This document shows positions 43,546 to 52,591 of a stretch of DNA of 64,000 nt, one piece after another; within the stretch, counting starts at the first letter, position 1, and each line of letters opens with the position of its first letter. A model generated the notes under the pieces. The model saw only the letters and a program-made list of their open reading frames with translations. It was not told where the DNA came from and did no database searches. The DNA is from Cohnella sp. SGD-V74 (GTDB taxonomy: Bacteria > Bacillota > Bacilli > Paenibacillales > Paenibacillaceae). The position numbers and the translations under genes were made by a program. The DNA is taken from NCBI RefSeq assembly GCF_003001675.1, contig NZ_PVYW01000007.1, forward strand, positions 186,001 to 250,000. The letters run 5' to 3'.

Positions 43546-44277
43546 TTGGCAACGAATCCGACCGGAAAGACCATTCCTATTTTCCCGTGCAGGTCGATTG
43601 ACGAGCAGGTTGAATTTTATCAGGCGCTAGGTTTCGAACTGACTTACCGGCAAGCCAGACCGAACGTGTATGCTTGCGTACGTCATCGCATCACGGAGCT
43701 GCACTTTTTCGTGCTGAAGCAGTTGGAGCCGTCCGCCTCATACAGCATGTGCTACGTGAGCGTCCCCGATGTGGACGACGTGTACCGGGAATTTCGCGAA
43801 AGGCTGAAAAAGGCCTGCGGCAAAATCCCGGTAAAGGGGTTTCCGAGAATAACGAAGCTTAACGATCTGGTCGAAGACCGGCGGTTTAACCTCGTAGATC
43901 CTGCCGGGAACTACTTGATAATCGGTCAGCGGCATGCGGTTCCCAAATCGATAGCCGGCGGCCCGAACGAGGCGGAGCGCCCGACGAAGTTCGCCGTTGC
44001 GTACGAGACCGCGTACAAGCTGACGTACGGCAAAGAGGACCACGCACAGGCGGCCCGGGTGCTGGATCTCGTCTTGGGCAAATCGGCGGAAGCGTCAGCG
44101 CCGCTTCGTTACAAGGCTTTCGTACTGCGGGCCGACATCGCCGTCTCGATGGACGATCCGCAGCTCGCGAAGAGGTATATCGGTGAAGCCGAGCGGTTGC
44201 CGCTGTCGGCCGAAGAGCGGGAGGAGGCGTCGGCGGCCGCGGATCGATTGGAGGAGCTTAAATCGTCTTGGGCATAG
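43546..44277 (+). CDS. VOC (glyoxalase/bleomycin-resistance) protein with C-terminal helical extension
   Basis: The 243-aa protein starts at TTG 43546 behind GGGGGCGAG. Residues 1-130 form a VOC domain (IPIFPCRSIDEQVEFYQALGFELTYRQ, HFFVLKQ, FNLVDPAGNYLIIGQ) of the bleomycin-resistance type. Residues 140-243 are alpha-helical (YGKEDHAQAARVLDLVLGK, LRADIAVSMDDPQLAKRYIGEAERL) and resemble tetratricopeptide-type helices. The combination is unusual; function is unknown. It ends 5 bp from the convergent ABC exporter. Confidence 0.75.
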   Translation: MATNPTGKTIPIFPCRSIDEQVEFYQALGFELTYRQARPNVYACVRHRITELHFFVLKQLEPSASYSMCYVSVPDVDDVYREFRERLKKACGKIPVKGFPRITKLNDLVEDRRFNLVDPAGNYLIIGQRHAVPKSIAGGPNEAERPTKFAVAYETAYKLTYGKEDHAQAARVLDLVLGKSAEASAPLRYKAFVLRADIAVSMDDPQLAKRYIGEAERLPLSAEEREEASAAADRLEELKSSWA

Positions 44278-44281
44278 CGGC

Positions 44282-46429
44282 TCACAGGCGGGCTCGAAGC
44301 GTCTGTTCCACGACCTGAAGGACATGGGGATACTTCGCGGTTAACGTCAGGAAAGCATCCCTTCTCATGGAGAGGACGACCGAAGGGCCGAGCGCCCTGA
44401 CCGTGGCCGTTCTCGGAACTCCCTTCAGCAGAGCGATTTCTCCGAAGTGATCTCCGTCTTGCAGAACCGCGACTCTCCGCTCTTCTCCGTCGGCGCCGAG
44501 CTTGACGATCTCGAATCTTCCGCGAACGATCAGATACAATTTGTCGCCGGGATCGCCCTCGCGCACGACGGCGTCTCCCTCATGGAACGTCTCCGTCGCG
44601 AACAGGACGGCCAGCTCGCGGAGCCGCTCCGGATCGATGCCGTCGAAGAACGGCAGCTTCGAGAGCCGCTCTCCGTCGACGTCGACGTGCAGACCGTCCT
44701 GCGACAGCACGAAGCCGTGCTGCTTGTCCCACATTTCGCGGTACAGGCCGCTTTGCCGCAGCAGCTGCTCGTGCGTGCCCGATTCGGCGATCCGGCCGTC
44801 CTTGAACACGAAGATGAGATCGGCGTCGGCCACGGAGTCGAGCCGGTGCGTGACGGAGACGATCGTCTTGCCGGCGCGAAGCCGCTTGACGACGCCGTTC
44901 AGCTCGGCTTCGGACGCAGGGTCGAGCGCGGAGGTGAACTCGTCGAGCAGCAGCAGCTCCGGGTTCCGCAGCAGCGCTCTCGCGATCGAGATGCGCTGGC
45001 GCTGGCCGCCGGACATCGAAGCCCCTTCGTGAAATACCGGAGTATCGTAGCCGTCCGGCCAAGCCGCAATCGTATCGTGAATGCGCGCTTGGCGGGCGGC
45101 TTCGATCATTTCCGCTTCTTCGGCGTCTTCCCGGCCGAACAGCAGGTTGTCGCGAATCGTCGTGTTGAACAGGAACGAGTCCTGCGAGACGATGGCGGAA
45201 CGGCTGCGCAGGGAGGCTTCGCTCACCCGGCGCAGGTCGATTCCGTCGATCAAGACGGCGCCCTGCCGCGGATCGTAGAAGCGGGCGATCAATTGCAGGG
45301 CGGTGCTCTTGCCCGAGCCGCTCGGACCGACGAACGCCGCATAGCAGCCGGCCGGAATGTCCAGGCTGACCGAGTCGAGCTGAACGCTGTCGCGGTCATA
45401 GCCGAACGTGACGTTCTCTAAACGGAGGCCGCGCGTGATCGGAGGCAATTCGATAGGAGCGGTCGATTCGCCCAAGTCCGGTTCATGGCCGAGCACATCG
45501 CGAATGCGCTGGAGACTGTTGCCGGAATCGATTAGCCCCGGAAGAATAAGCGTTAAATTGGACGCGGACTGGCCGGTGCTCATGAACAGCGTGAAGAACG
45601 CCATGAACTCCCCGACGGTGAGCCGATCCTGGAAAATAAGATAGCCGCCGAAGCCGATCATCGCCCCGTTAAGCACCATCAGCGAGGCAAGAGGCACTTT
45701 CTCCAGCAGGGAGTTCATCCGGTGCATCCGGAGGCCGAGCGTCAGCATGGATTGAATGCGCTCGCGGGCCCGCGCCTGGAACAGCGCCTGGCGGTTGTAG
45801 ATTTTGACCGTGCGATAGCCCTTGACCGTCTCGTCGATCAGGTTCGCGAACTGCTCCTGCTCTTCTTTGTATTGCATGTTCGCCTCTTCGGCGCGGCGCT
45901 GCAGCAGCTTCGGTCCGGCCAGCAGAAGCAGCGATCCGATCGCCATCACGAGCGTGAGCTGCCAATTCAACAGCGCGAGCATGGACAGCCCCAATGCCAC
46001 GCTGAGCGACTCGCGCAGAAAAAACGGAAAAGAGGCGGTTGCCAGGCGTTCCATCGCATTCATGTCGGAGGAGAAACGGGCGACAAGATCGCCGATCTTG
46101 AAGCGGCGATAGAACGGCGTCGTTTGTTTCTGGATGTGGTCGTACAATTCGGTCCGCATCCGCTGCACCATCCGCGCGCCCAGCTTGTTGACGGACAGAT
46201 CGCCGACGTAGCCCGCGATCAGGCTGATCGCGCCCCCGCCCAGCAGCAGGGCGAAGATCCAATAGAACGCTTGCGCGTCTTTCGGCCCGAACGCTTCGTC
46301 GACCAGATATTTCAGGCTGACCGGCGCGGCGACCGCGTAAGCGACCTCGAGCAGCAGGCCGATCAGGAATAAGGCAAGCAGCAGCTTGTGTTTGGTGAAA
46401 TGACTTAGCATTGTTCCTAGAAATCGCAT
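44282..46429 (-). CDS. ABC exporter (TMD-NBD) fused to a C-terminal cyclic-nucleotide-binding domain
   Basis: The 715-aa half-transporter has a six-helix exporter domain (1-320), an ATPase domain (about 335-570: Walker A VGPSGSGKSTALQ, signature MSGGQRQRISIARALL, Walker B LLLLDEFTSALD, with F in place of the usual P), and then a cNMP-binding fold (about 590-715) with GDPGDKLYLIVRGRFEIV and the phosphate-cassette-like FGEIALLKGVPRTATV. Family exporters move lipids, peptides or drugs as dimers. The fused domain suggests control by a nucleotide or by membrane state. Single gene, divergent from locus C. Confidence 0.88.
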   Translation of the reverse strand: MRFLGTMLSHFTKHKLLLALFLIGLLLEVAYAVAAPVSLKYLVDEAFGPKDAQAFYWIFALLLGGGAISLIAGYVGDLSVNKLGARMVQRMRTELYDHIQKQTTPFYRRFKIGDLVARFSSDMNAMERLATASFPFFLRESLSVALGLSMLALLNWQLTLVMAIGSLLLLAGPKLLQRRAEEANMQYKEEQEQFANLIDETVKGYRTVKIYNRQALFQARARERIQSMLTLGLRMHRMNSLLEKVPLASLMVLNGAMIGFGGYLIFQDRLTVGEFMAFFTLFMSTGQSASNLTLILPGLIDSGNSLQRIRDVLGHEPDLGESTAPIELPPITRGLRLENVTFGYDRDSVQLDSVSLDIPAGCYAAFVGPSGSGKSTALQLIARFYDPRQGAVLIDGIDLRRVSEASLRSRSAIVSQDSFLFNTTIRDNLLFGREDAEEAEMIEAARQARIHDTIAAWPDGYDTPVFHEGASMSGGQRQRISIARALLRNPELLLLDEFTSALDPASEAELNGVVKRLRAGKTIVSVTHRLDSVADADLIFVFKDGRIAESGTHEQLLRQSGLYREMWDKQHGFVLSQDGLHVDVDGERLSKLPFFDGIDPERLRELAVLFATETFHEGDAVVREGDPGDKLYLIVRGRFEIVKLGADGEERRVAVLQDGDHFGEIALLKGVPRTATVRALGPSVVLSMRRDAFLTLTAKYPHVLQVVEQTLRARL

Positions 46430-46636
46430 TGTGATCGCCTGCCCCGTTTGTCCGTTCTCTTCTTTTCATCATAAAGAGGGCGGCGTCAAAATACCACAAT
46501 TTGTTTGCTTATGCGACATCGGACGGAGGAGGTTCGGAGCTCGCCTCGGAGCGCCGCGACGCCGCCGGGCGCTTGCGCCGATCCGGCACATCGGCTAACC
46601 AAAATAATTAATCATCCAACGGGGGAGGTGGCCGCC

Positions 46637-48445
46637 TTGGCTTACGGATCATCGGCGGCGGATGCGGGAGACGGTTCGCCGCTGCTCAGGCGAATTTCGA
46701 TCAAGTACCGCCTGCTCGCCGCGTTCCTGATCACGTCGCTGCTGCCGGTCGTGTTCGTCGCTTTGTATTCCAACATGAAGTACGAGGCTTCCATCACGAA
46801 CAAGATCAGCGCGTCTTCGCAGCAGATTCTGGCCGAGCTGACCCAGAACATGACGCGGGAGCTCGAACAGTACGAAACGCTCAGCGAGACGATCATTATC
46901 AACAAATCGATCCAGGGCGGCCTGCCCAAGTTCGGCAAAATGACCGACTACGAGAAGAACGGGCTGCGGACGAGACTCAACGAGGAGCTTGCGCAGCAAA
47001 TTTTCCGGCTTAGCAATTTGACGAACGTGGTCATCCTGACGAATGACGGTCAGACGATCTTCGATCTTGGCTTCGAATGGTATCCCGAGCTGCAATTCGA
47101 CCGGCTGACGGATGCGGTGAACGGGTCGCCTGGCAACGCCTATTGGTCCTATATGCGCTCGAACCGGGGAGCGAACCGAATCGTGCTCAGCCGGGCGGTG
47201 TTCTCGGAAGACAACTTGAACGAGCGTCTCGGCTATGTCATGATCCTGATCGACGAGAAAGTGTTCACCCGCAATACGTACGGGCAAGTCGATCTGGGGA
47301 CGGGAAGCAGCATCTATATCGCCAATGCCGAGGGCAGAGTCGTCTCGTCCGTGTCGCCGGACATTCCGCACGGCGCGGAGTTCGAGAAGGCCGAAGTGTT
47401 CGATCGCGCGACGGGCGAGCATCGGAACGAAGCGTTCTACGCGAATGTCGGCGGACGCAAGACGTTGACGGTAAGCTCGTATCTCCGGACGGCCGATTGG
47501 TACTTGATCGGGCTCGTGCCGCATTCTTTCCTCGTATCGGAGCTGAAGGACATGCGGGGCAACATCGTGCTGCTTTGTTTCGTGACGCTGCTGCTCTCGG
47601 GCGCGCTGGCGATGTGGATCTATTTCAGCATCCACAGCCCGATGAGATCGCTGCTGCAATACGCCAACCAAATTCGGATGGGCCAGCTCGAGACGAAAAT
47701 CGGCCGATCGCATCCGGACGAGATGGGCAAGCTGACGGAGACGATTGACCGAATGGTCGAGCAGCTTAAGCGGCTCATTTTCCAAGTGGAGTCGGAGCAG
47801 CAGGCGAAGCGGGACGCGGAGCTGAAAATGCTTCAGGCGCAGATCAATCCCCACTTCCTGTTCAATACGCTGAATTCCTTGAAGTGGAGCGCGATGATGA
47901 GCGGCAACGAGTCGGTCAAGATGGGCATCGAGTCGCTGTCGGAGCTGCTTCGCAACACGATTCTCGTCAAGGAGGAGCTGATTCCGCTGGAGGCCGAGAT
48001 CGCCAATCTGCTCCACTACGCGACAATCCAGCGCATTCGCTACGGCGACTCCTTCAAGCTGAGCTTCGCGATGAGCGACGGGGAGCTGTACGCGTGCCTC
48101 GTTCCGAAGTTTATTTTGCAGCCGATCGTGGAAAATTCCATCCTGCACGCCGGGACGGAGGACGGCCGCAGGGTGGGCATCCGGGTCGAGGGGATCAAGG
48201 AAGGAATGACGCTGAAGCTCGTTATCGCCGACGACGGCAAGGGCTTCGACATGAACGACGCGAGCGCCCGCAAGTCGTCTTCGCATGCCAAGCTGTCGGG
48301 AATCGGCATCGGCAACGTCGACGAGCGGATTCGCATCCACTTCGGGCCGACGTACGGCTTGAAGACCCGAAGCGCGCCGAACGAAGGGACGGAGACGGTC
48401 ATTACGCTGCCGATCGTGGCGAAGGAGGAACGAAGCGATGTATAA
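46637..48445 (+). CDS. YesM-like sensor histidine kinase, locus C
   Basis: The frame opens at 46505, but TTG 46637, eight bases after GGGGGAGG, fits best and gives 602 aa. It has TM1 (about 20-40), an extracellular sensor, TM2 (about 300-320), HAMP, HisKA MLQAQINPHFLFNTLNSLKWS and HATPase motifs VENSILHAG, DDGKGFD and GIGNVDERI. It precedes its regulator (8 bp overlap), the reverse of the order in loci A and B. Confidence 0.92.
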   Translation: MAYGSSAADAGDGSPLLRRISIKYRLLAAFLITSLLPVVFVALYSNMKYEASITNKISASSQQILAELTQNMTRELEQYETLSETIIINKSIQGGLPKFGKMTDYEKNGLRTRLNEELAQQIFRLSNLTNVVILTNDGQTIFDLGFEWYPELQFDRLTDAVNGSPGNAYWSYMRSNRGANRIVLSRAVFSEDNLNERLGYVMILIDEKVFTRNTYGQVDLGTGSSIYIANAEGRVVSSVSPDIPHGAEFEKAEVFDRATGEHRNEAFYANVGGRKTLTVSSYLRTADWYLIGLVPHSFLVSELKDMRGNIVLLCFVTLLLSGALAMWIYFSIHSPMRSLLQYANQIRMGQLETKIGRSHPDEMGKLTETIDRMVEQLKRLIFQVESEQQAKRDAELKMLQAQINPHFLFNTLNSLKWSAMMSGNESVKMGIESLSELLRNTILVKEELIPLEAEIANLLHYATIQRIRYGDSFKLSFAMSDGELYACLVPKFILQPIVENSILHAGTEDGRRVGIRVEGIKEGMTLKLVIADDGKGFDMNDASARKSSSHAKLSGIGIGNVDERIRIHFGPTYGLKTRSAPNEGTETVITLPIVAKEERSDV

Positions 48446-50015
48446 GGTGCTGATCGTCGACGACGAGATGATCGTCCGCCATGCGGTCAAGACGTTGATC
48501 CGCTGGGAGGAAAGCCGCTTCGAATACGCGGGAGCCGCCGCCAGCGGAACGTCCGCGCTTGAGCTCGTCCGCGAGACGGGGGCGGACATCGTCATTACGG
48601 ACATCAAGATGCCGGAGATGGACGGGCTGGAGCTGATCAAGCGGCTGACTTCGGAAGGCTTCGACGGCGAAGTGCTCGTGCTCAGCAACTACAACGACTT
48701 CGAGCTCGTGCGCGAAGCGCTGAAATGCGGCGCCCACGACTATATGCTGAAGCTGACGCTCAAGACCGAAAGCTTCATGGAGACGCTGGAGGAGATGGCG
48801 GACAAGCTGGACGGCCGAAGAGGGCGGAGCCGAGAGACCGCGCCGCCATCTTCTGCAGCTTCGGGCAGCGGCGATCGCAATCGGCTGGCGGATCTGCTAA
48901 GGGAGATGGACAACGCCGCCGCACACGGCTCTTCGTCTTGGCGGGGAGAGAAATTCATGGAACCGGGCCAGCGGGCTTACGCCTTCGTTGCCGTGCTCGG
49001 CAACGAGGAGCAGAACGTTCGCCGGGCCGGCGCTTTCCAGGATGCGCTGGACAAGCTGGCCGACGGTCTGTTCACGGGCAGCCGCTGGACCCGCGCGATC
49101 CGCACCGACTCGCTTCGGTTCCTGCTCGTCGTCGCTTACGCCGAGGAGGCGGCCGAGGCGAATCCGCAGGAGCTGGCGAGGCGTCTGACCAGCCTGTCGT
49201 CGATGTACTACAGCGTGCAGATCAGCGTCGTCTACGCGGCCGCCGCGACGAATGAGGAGGCGCTGGCGAGCGAACTGGCTCGCAGCCGGCAGGCGGAAGG
49301 CCTGCTCTTCTACTCGCTTCCGACGCTGGGCTGCCTGTCCAACCGGGAGGTCGCGACCGAGGAGGACGAGCGGTTCCGAGCGGCCGAAGCCGCGCTCAGG
49401 GACAGTCTGCGCAAGCCCGGGGCGGGTGCCATCGATCTGTGGACGGAGAGCGCGATGAATTTGATCGACGCGGCGGCTGAGCGGCGAATTCATCCGCGCG
49501 CGTTGAAGCGGGCTATAAGCGGGGGCATCTGGAGCTTGGCCAGCGCGGAAGCGATCGGAATCGGACGCGAATGGGACGAGAAGCCGTGGCTGCAGAAGGT
49601 GGAGGAGGCGGAGTCCGATTCGCAGCTCAAAGAGACGATTCGCGAGCTGGCCGAAGACGCCGCGGCGGATGCGGGCGGGACGCTCTCACCCAGAGCGGCG
49701 GCCCGCGAAGAGGTGCGCCAAGCGATCCGCTACCTTGAGGAGCACTATCCGCAGCGCGTCGCAATCGCCGATATCGCCGCGCAGGTGGGGTTGTCCGAGC
49801 CGTATCTGTGCCAGGTGTTCAAGGCCGATACCGGCCTCAGCATCCTGACGTACTTGAACGAGATTCGCATGGCGAAGGCGTACGAGCTGCTGTCCTCGGG
49901 CAAATACCTGGTCAAGCAGGCGGCGCTGGAGGTCGGCATTCCCGATCCGTTCTATTTCAACCGGCTGTTTCGCAAGCGCTACGGCATCGCTCCCAAGAAC
50001 ATAAAAACGACGTGA
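48438..50015 (+). CDS. YesN-like AraC-type response regulator, locus C
   Basis: The 525-aa regulator has a receiver with Asp55 (IVITDIKMPEMDG) and LKLTLK instead of the usual Lys-Pro after strand 5 (a lysine is kept but the following proline is missing), a long central region and a C-terminal AraC HTH (VAIADIAAQVGLSEPYLCQVFKADTGLSI, LVKQAALEVGIPDPFYFNRLFRKRYG). It should activate the transporter and hydrolase operon at 50194. Confidence 0.92.
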   Translation: MYKVLIVDDEMIVRHAVKTLIRWEESRFEYAGAAASGTSALELVRETGADIVITDIKMPEMDGLELIKRLTSEGFDGEVLVLSNYNDFELVREALKCGAHDYMLKLTLKTESFMETLEEMADKLDGRRGRSRETAPPSSAASGSGDRNRLADLLREMDNAAAHGSSSWRGEKFMEPGQRAYAFVAVLGNEEQNVRRAGAFQDALDKLADGLFTGSRWTRAIRTDSLRFLLVVAYAEEAAEANPQELARRLTSLSSMYYSVQISVVYAAAATNEEALASELARSRQAEGLLFYSLPTLGCLSNREVATEEDERFRAAEAALRDSLRKPGAGAIDLWTESAMNLIDAAAERRIHPRALKRAISGGIWSLASAEAIGIGREWDEKPWLQKVEEAESDSQLKETIRELAEDAAADAGGTLSPRAAAREEVRQAIRYLEEHYPQRVAIADIAAQVGLSEPYLCQVFKADTGLSILTYLNEIRMAKAYELLSSGKYLVKQAALEVGIPDPFYFNRLFRKRYGIAPKNIKTT

Positions 50016-50033
50016 CGCGCCTTCCGCCGGAAC

Positions 50034-50079
50034 CTGTACGATTTTAAGACGAGAAGTCTCAAGATCGTACAGTTTTTTT
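50034..50079 (+). terminator. Intrinsic terminator after the locus C two-component genes
   Basis: The outer stem CTGTACGAT/ATCGTACAG with an inner GAC/GTC stem is followed by seven T residues. It isolates the kinase-regulator transcript from the transporter operon. Confidence 0.9.
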
Positions 50080-50157
50080 CGGGACCGGGCCAGGGCGGTT
50101 TAAAATCGTCTATTAAGTTCATGCTTTTTGTTAATATGGCCGACAGCCCCGCAAGCT

Positions 50158-50163
50158 TATAAT
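50158..50163 (+). promoter_or_regulatory. -10 element of the locus C transporter operon
   Basis: TATAAT followed by GGGACC lies 31 bp before the binding-protein start with no recognisable -35 at 16-18 bp, as at 24774-24779. An activator-dependent promoter is the likely reading. Confidence 0.62.
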
Positions 50164-50193
50164 GGGACCAACAAAGGCTAAGGGGGTCACGAA

Positions 50194-51615
50194 ATGAAAC
50201 CAAAGAAATGGTTAACGACGGTCGCCGCTTCCGTCGTGGCAGTGTCGGTATTGGCCGGATGCGGCTCCAACAACAACAACGGCGGCAACGCAGCTTCTCC
50301 GTCGTCGCCTTCCGCGTCGGCAAGCGAGTCCGCAGGAGGCAAGCAGTTCGAGAACATGGAGCTGAACGTCGCGGTATTCCAGGGCGGCTACGGCCGCGAG
50401 TATTGGGACACGATCGCCGAAGATTTCATGAAGGACTATCCGGGAACGAAGATCAACATTACGGCCAGCCCGAAAATCGCCGAGCTCGTTCGGCCGAAGA
50501 TCGTCGCGGGCAATCCGCCGGACTTCATGTATATCGCGGGCAGCGACAACCTGCCGATCATTAACGGACTGATCAAAGATAAAGCGCTGCTCGACCTGAC
50601 CGAAGTATTCAACGAACCTGCGGAAGAAGGCGGCGCGCCGCTGAAGGACAAAATCCTTCCGGGCGTGCTGGAATCCCGTTCGAGCTCTCCGTACGGAGAC
50701 GGCCAAGTCTACCTCGCGCCATACAACTTCGGCGTGATGGGTCTGTGGTACAACAAGACGCTGTTCGACGAGAAGGGCATCGCCGTTCCGAAAACTTGGG
50801 ACGATTGGTTCGCTCTGACGGCGACTGCGAAGGACAACGACCGTGCGCTCTTCACGTATCAAGGCCTGTACCCGGGATATTTGGAAGAGATGATCGTACC
50901 GTCGATCTACAGCGTGGGCGGACAGGAAGCGCTCGACCAGTTCTACAACCTCGACCCGGAATTCTGGAAGAGCGATACGTTTAAGCAAGTATGGGGCCTG
51001 ATCGAGCGGATCGCGAAGGAAGACAATGCGCTGATGAAGGGCACGATCGCGCTCAACCATACGCAATCCCAGACGGCGTTCATGCAAGGCAAAGCGATGT
51101 TCATCCCGAACGGCACCTGGTTCGAGGACGAGATGAAGGACGCGCCTCGCGAAGACGGCTTCCAGTTCGGCTTCCTCGGCGCTCCAGCCTTCACGGCGGA
51201 TAAGCCGGCTATGGCGATGACGAACGTGGAACAGTTGGTCATCCCGGCCAAAGCGAAAAATCCGGAGCTGGCCAAGGAATTCCTGAAATACCTGTACTCC
51301 GACAAGAGCGTGAAGCTGAACGCGGAGAAATCCAAAGGCGTGCTTGCGGTGAAAGGCGCGGCAGACATGTCTAAGGAGTTCATTTCGGAGTCGATGTACA
51401 ACGTGTACAAAGCGGTGGACGAAGGCATCGTGACGGTCAACGGCGCGTTCAAGTCCGTGGCCAAGGGCAGCAAGTACAATCCGAGCGATGAAATCTTCAA
51501 ACCGATCTCCTCGATCATGAACAAGCAACTGACCGTGGACGAGTACGGAGCCAAGATGTACGACATTTTCACCGATGTTCAGAAGGAATTGGAACAAAAC
51601 GGAGCGCAAGAATAG
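50194..51615 (+). CDS. ABC transporter sugar-binding lipoprotein, locus C
   Basis: The 473-aa lipoprotein has lipobox VLAGC (Cys23), an Asn/Gly/Ser linker and a family-1 solute-binding fold (YGREYWDTIAEDFMKDYPGTKINI, APYNFGVMGLWYNKTLFDEKGIAVPKTWDDW). AAGGGGG precedes the ATG. CUT1-type oligosaccharide binding is expected; the GH35 and GH29 genes downstream suggest a galactose- and fucose-containing ligand. Confidence 0.93.
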   Translation: MKPKKWLTTVAASVVAVSVLAGCGSNNNNGGNAASPSSPSASASESAGGKQFENMELNVAVFQGGYGREYWDTIAEDFMKDYPGTKINITASPKIAELVRPKIVAGNPPDFMYIAGSDNLPIINGLIKDKALLDLTEVFNEPAEEGGAPLKDKILPGVLESRSSSPYGDGQVYLAPYNFGVMGLWYNKTLFDEKGIAVPKTWDDWFALTATAKDNDRALFTYQGLYPGYLEEMIVPSIYSVGGQEALDQFYNLDPEFWKSDTFKQVWGLIERIAKEDNALMKGTIALNHTQSQTAFMQGKAMFIPNGTWFEDEMKDAPREDGFQFGFLGAPAFTADKPAMAMTNVEQLVIPAKAKNPELAKEFLKYLYSDKSVKLNAEKSKGVLAVKGAADMSKEFISESMYNVYKAVDEGIVTVNGAFKSVAKGSKYNPSDEIFKPISSIMNKQLTVDEYGAKMYDIFTDVQKELEQNGAQE

Positions 51616-51632
51616 AAGCCTCCCGCTTTCCC

Positions 51633-51672
51633 GGAAACCTGCCGCGCGTTTGGACGAACCCGGCAGGTTTCC
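51633..51672 (+). terminator. Stem-loop after the locus C binding-protein gene (partial terminator)
   Basis: A perfect 12-bp stem GGAAACCTGCCG/CGGCAGGTTTCC lies between the binding-protein stop and the permease start, followed by TGTATCTT. Such hairpins usually stabilise the binding-protein mRNA and reduce downstream expression. Confidence 0.7.
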
Positions 51673-51705
51673 TGTATCTTGCGGGGCGGAAGGGATGTTG
51701 AAACT

Positions 51706-52590
51706 ATGAGTATGAAAACAAGAAGGGGATTGTTCATCGCGGCTTGCTTGCTTCCCGGGCTCGCGCTGTTTCTCCTGTTCAAAGTCTATCCGACGATACA
51801 GATTTTCCAGAAATCGCTCTACTTGTGGACCGGCGTAGGCGACGAGCCGAAGTTCATCGGGCTGCAAAACTTCGTCGACATGTTCCATGACGACGTGTTC
51901 CTGCTCGCACTGCGCAATACGGGCTTCCTCATGCTGGTCGTTCCCGTTCTGACGCTGCTGATCGCGCTGGTCAACGCCTCCTTGCTCACGCAGTCCAAGC
52001 TGAAGGAAAGAGGCTTTTACCGGACGGTGTTCTTCTTCCCGAGCATTCTGTCGTTCGTCGTCATCGCGATTCTGTGGTCGTTCATCTACCACCCGACGAT
52101 GGGCTTCGTCAACTCCGGGCTGGAGCTGCTCGGGCTCGGCGATTGGGCGATGGCTTGGCTGGGCGACCAGCGGACGGTGCTGTGGGCGCTCGCGGTGACG
52201 CTGATCTGGCAGGCGGCGGGCTATTACATGGTCATGTACATGGCGGGCATCGACGGCATTTCGCCCGATCTGTACGAAGCGGCCGGCCTGGACGGGGCGA
52301 CGCGCATCCAGCAATTTTTCCATATTACGATTCCGATGCTGTGGGAGATCATTCGCGTGACGATTATCTTCAGCATCAACGGCGTTCTGACGATCAGCTT
52401 CGTCATCGTGTCGGTCATGACGGCCGGCGGACCGGACCGTCATTCCGAAGTCGTCATGACCTATCTGTACAGCCAGGCGTTCACGAACTCCAACTTCGGC
52501 TACGCGATGGCGATCGGCGTGTTCATCTTCATCATCTCGCTGCTGCTTGCGCTGATCAGCAACAAATTGACCGAGAGGGGGTCGCACTAA
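51706..52590 (+). CDS. ABC sugar permease, MalF-type, locus C
   Basis: From ATG 51706 this is 294 aa with six membrane segments (opening RGLFIAACLLPGLALFLLFKVYPTIQIF) and the EAA loop YEAAGLDGATRIQQFFHITIPML. An in-frame ATG three codons later would also serve. It is followed 1 bp later by the MalG-type permease gene. Confidence 0.93.
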   Translation: MSMKTRRGLFIAACLLPGLALFLLFKVYPTIQIFQKSLYLWTGVGDEPKFIGLQNFVDMFHDDVFLLALRNTGFLMLVVPVLTLLIALVNASLLTQSKLKERGFYRTVFFFPSILSFVVIAILWSFIYHPTMGFVNSGLELLGLGDWAMAWLGDQRTVLWALAVTLIWQAAGYYMVMYMAGIDGISPDLYEAAGLDGATRIQQFFHITIPMLWEIIRVTIIFSINGVLTISFVIVSVMTAGGPDRHSEVVMTYLYSQAFTNSNFGYAMAIGVFIFIISLLLALISNKLTERGSH

Positions 52591-52591
52591 G

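Noticed and set aside
46649..48688. 679-codon minus-strand open frame
   Set aside because: Antisense to the locus C kinase.
50212..52587. 791-codon open frame on the minus strand
   Set aside because: Antisense shadow of the locus C binding protein and permease; composition is Arg/His/Gln-rich with no domain, as expected from high-GC coding sequence.
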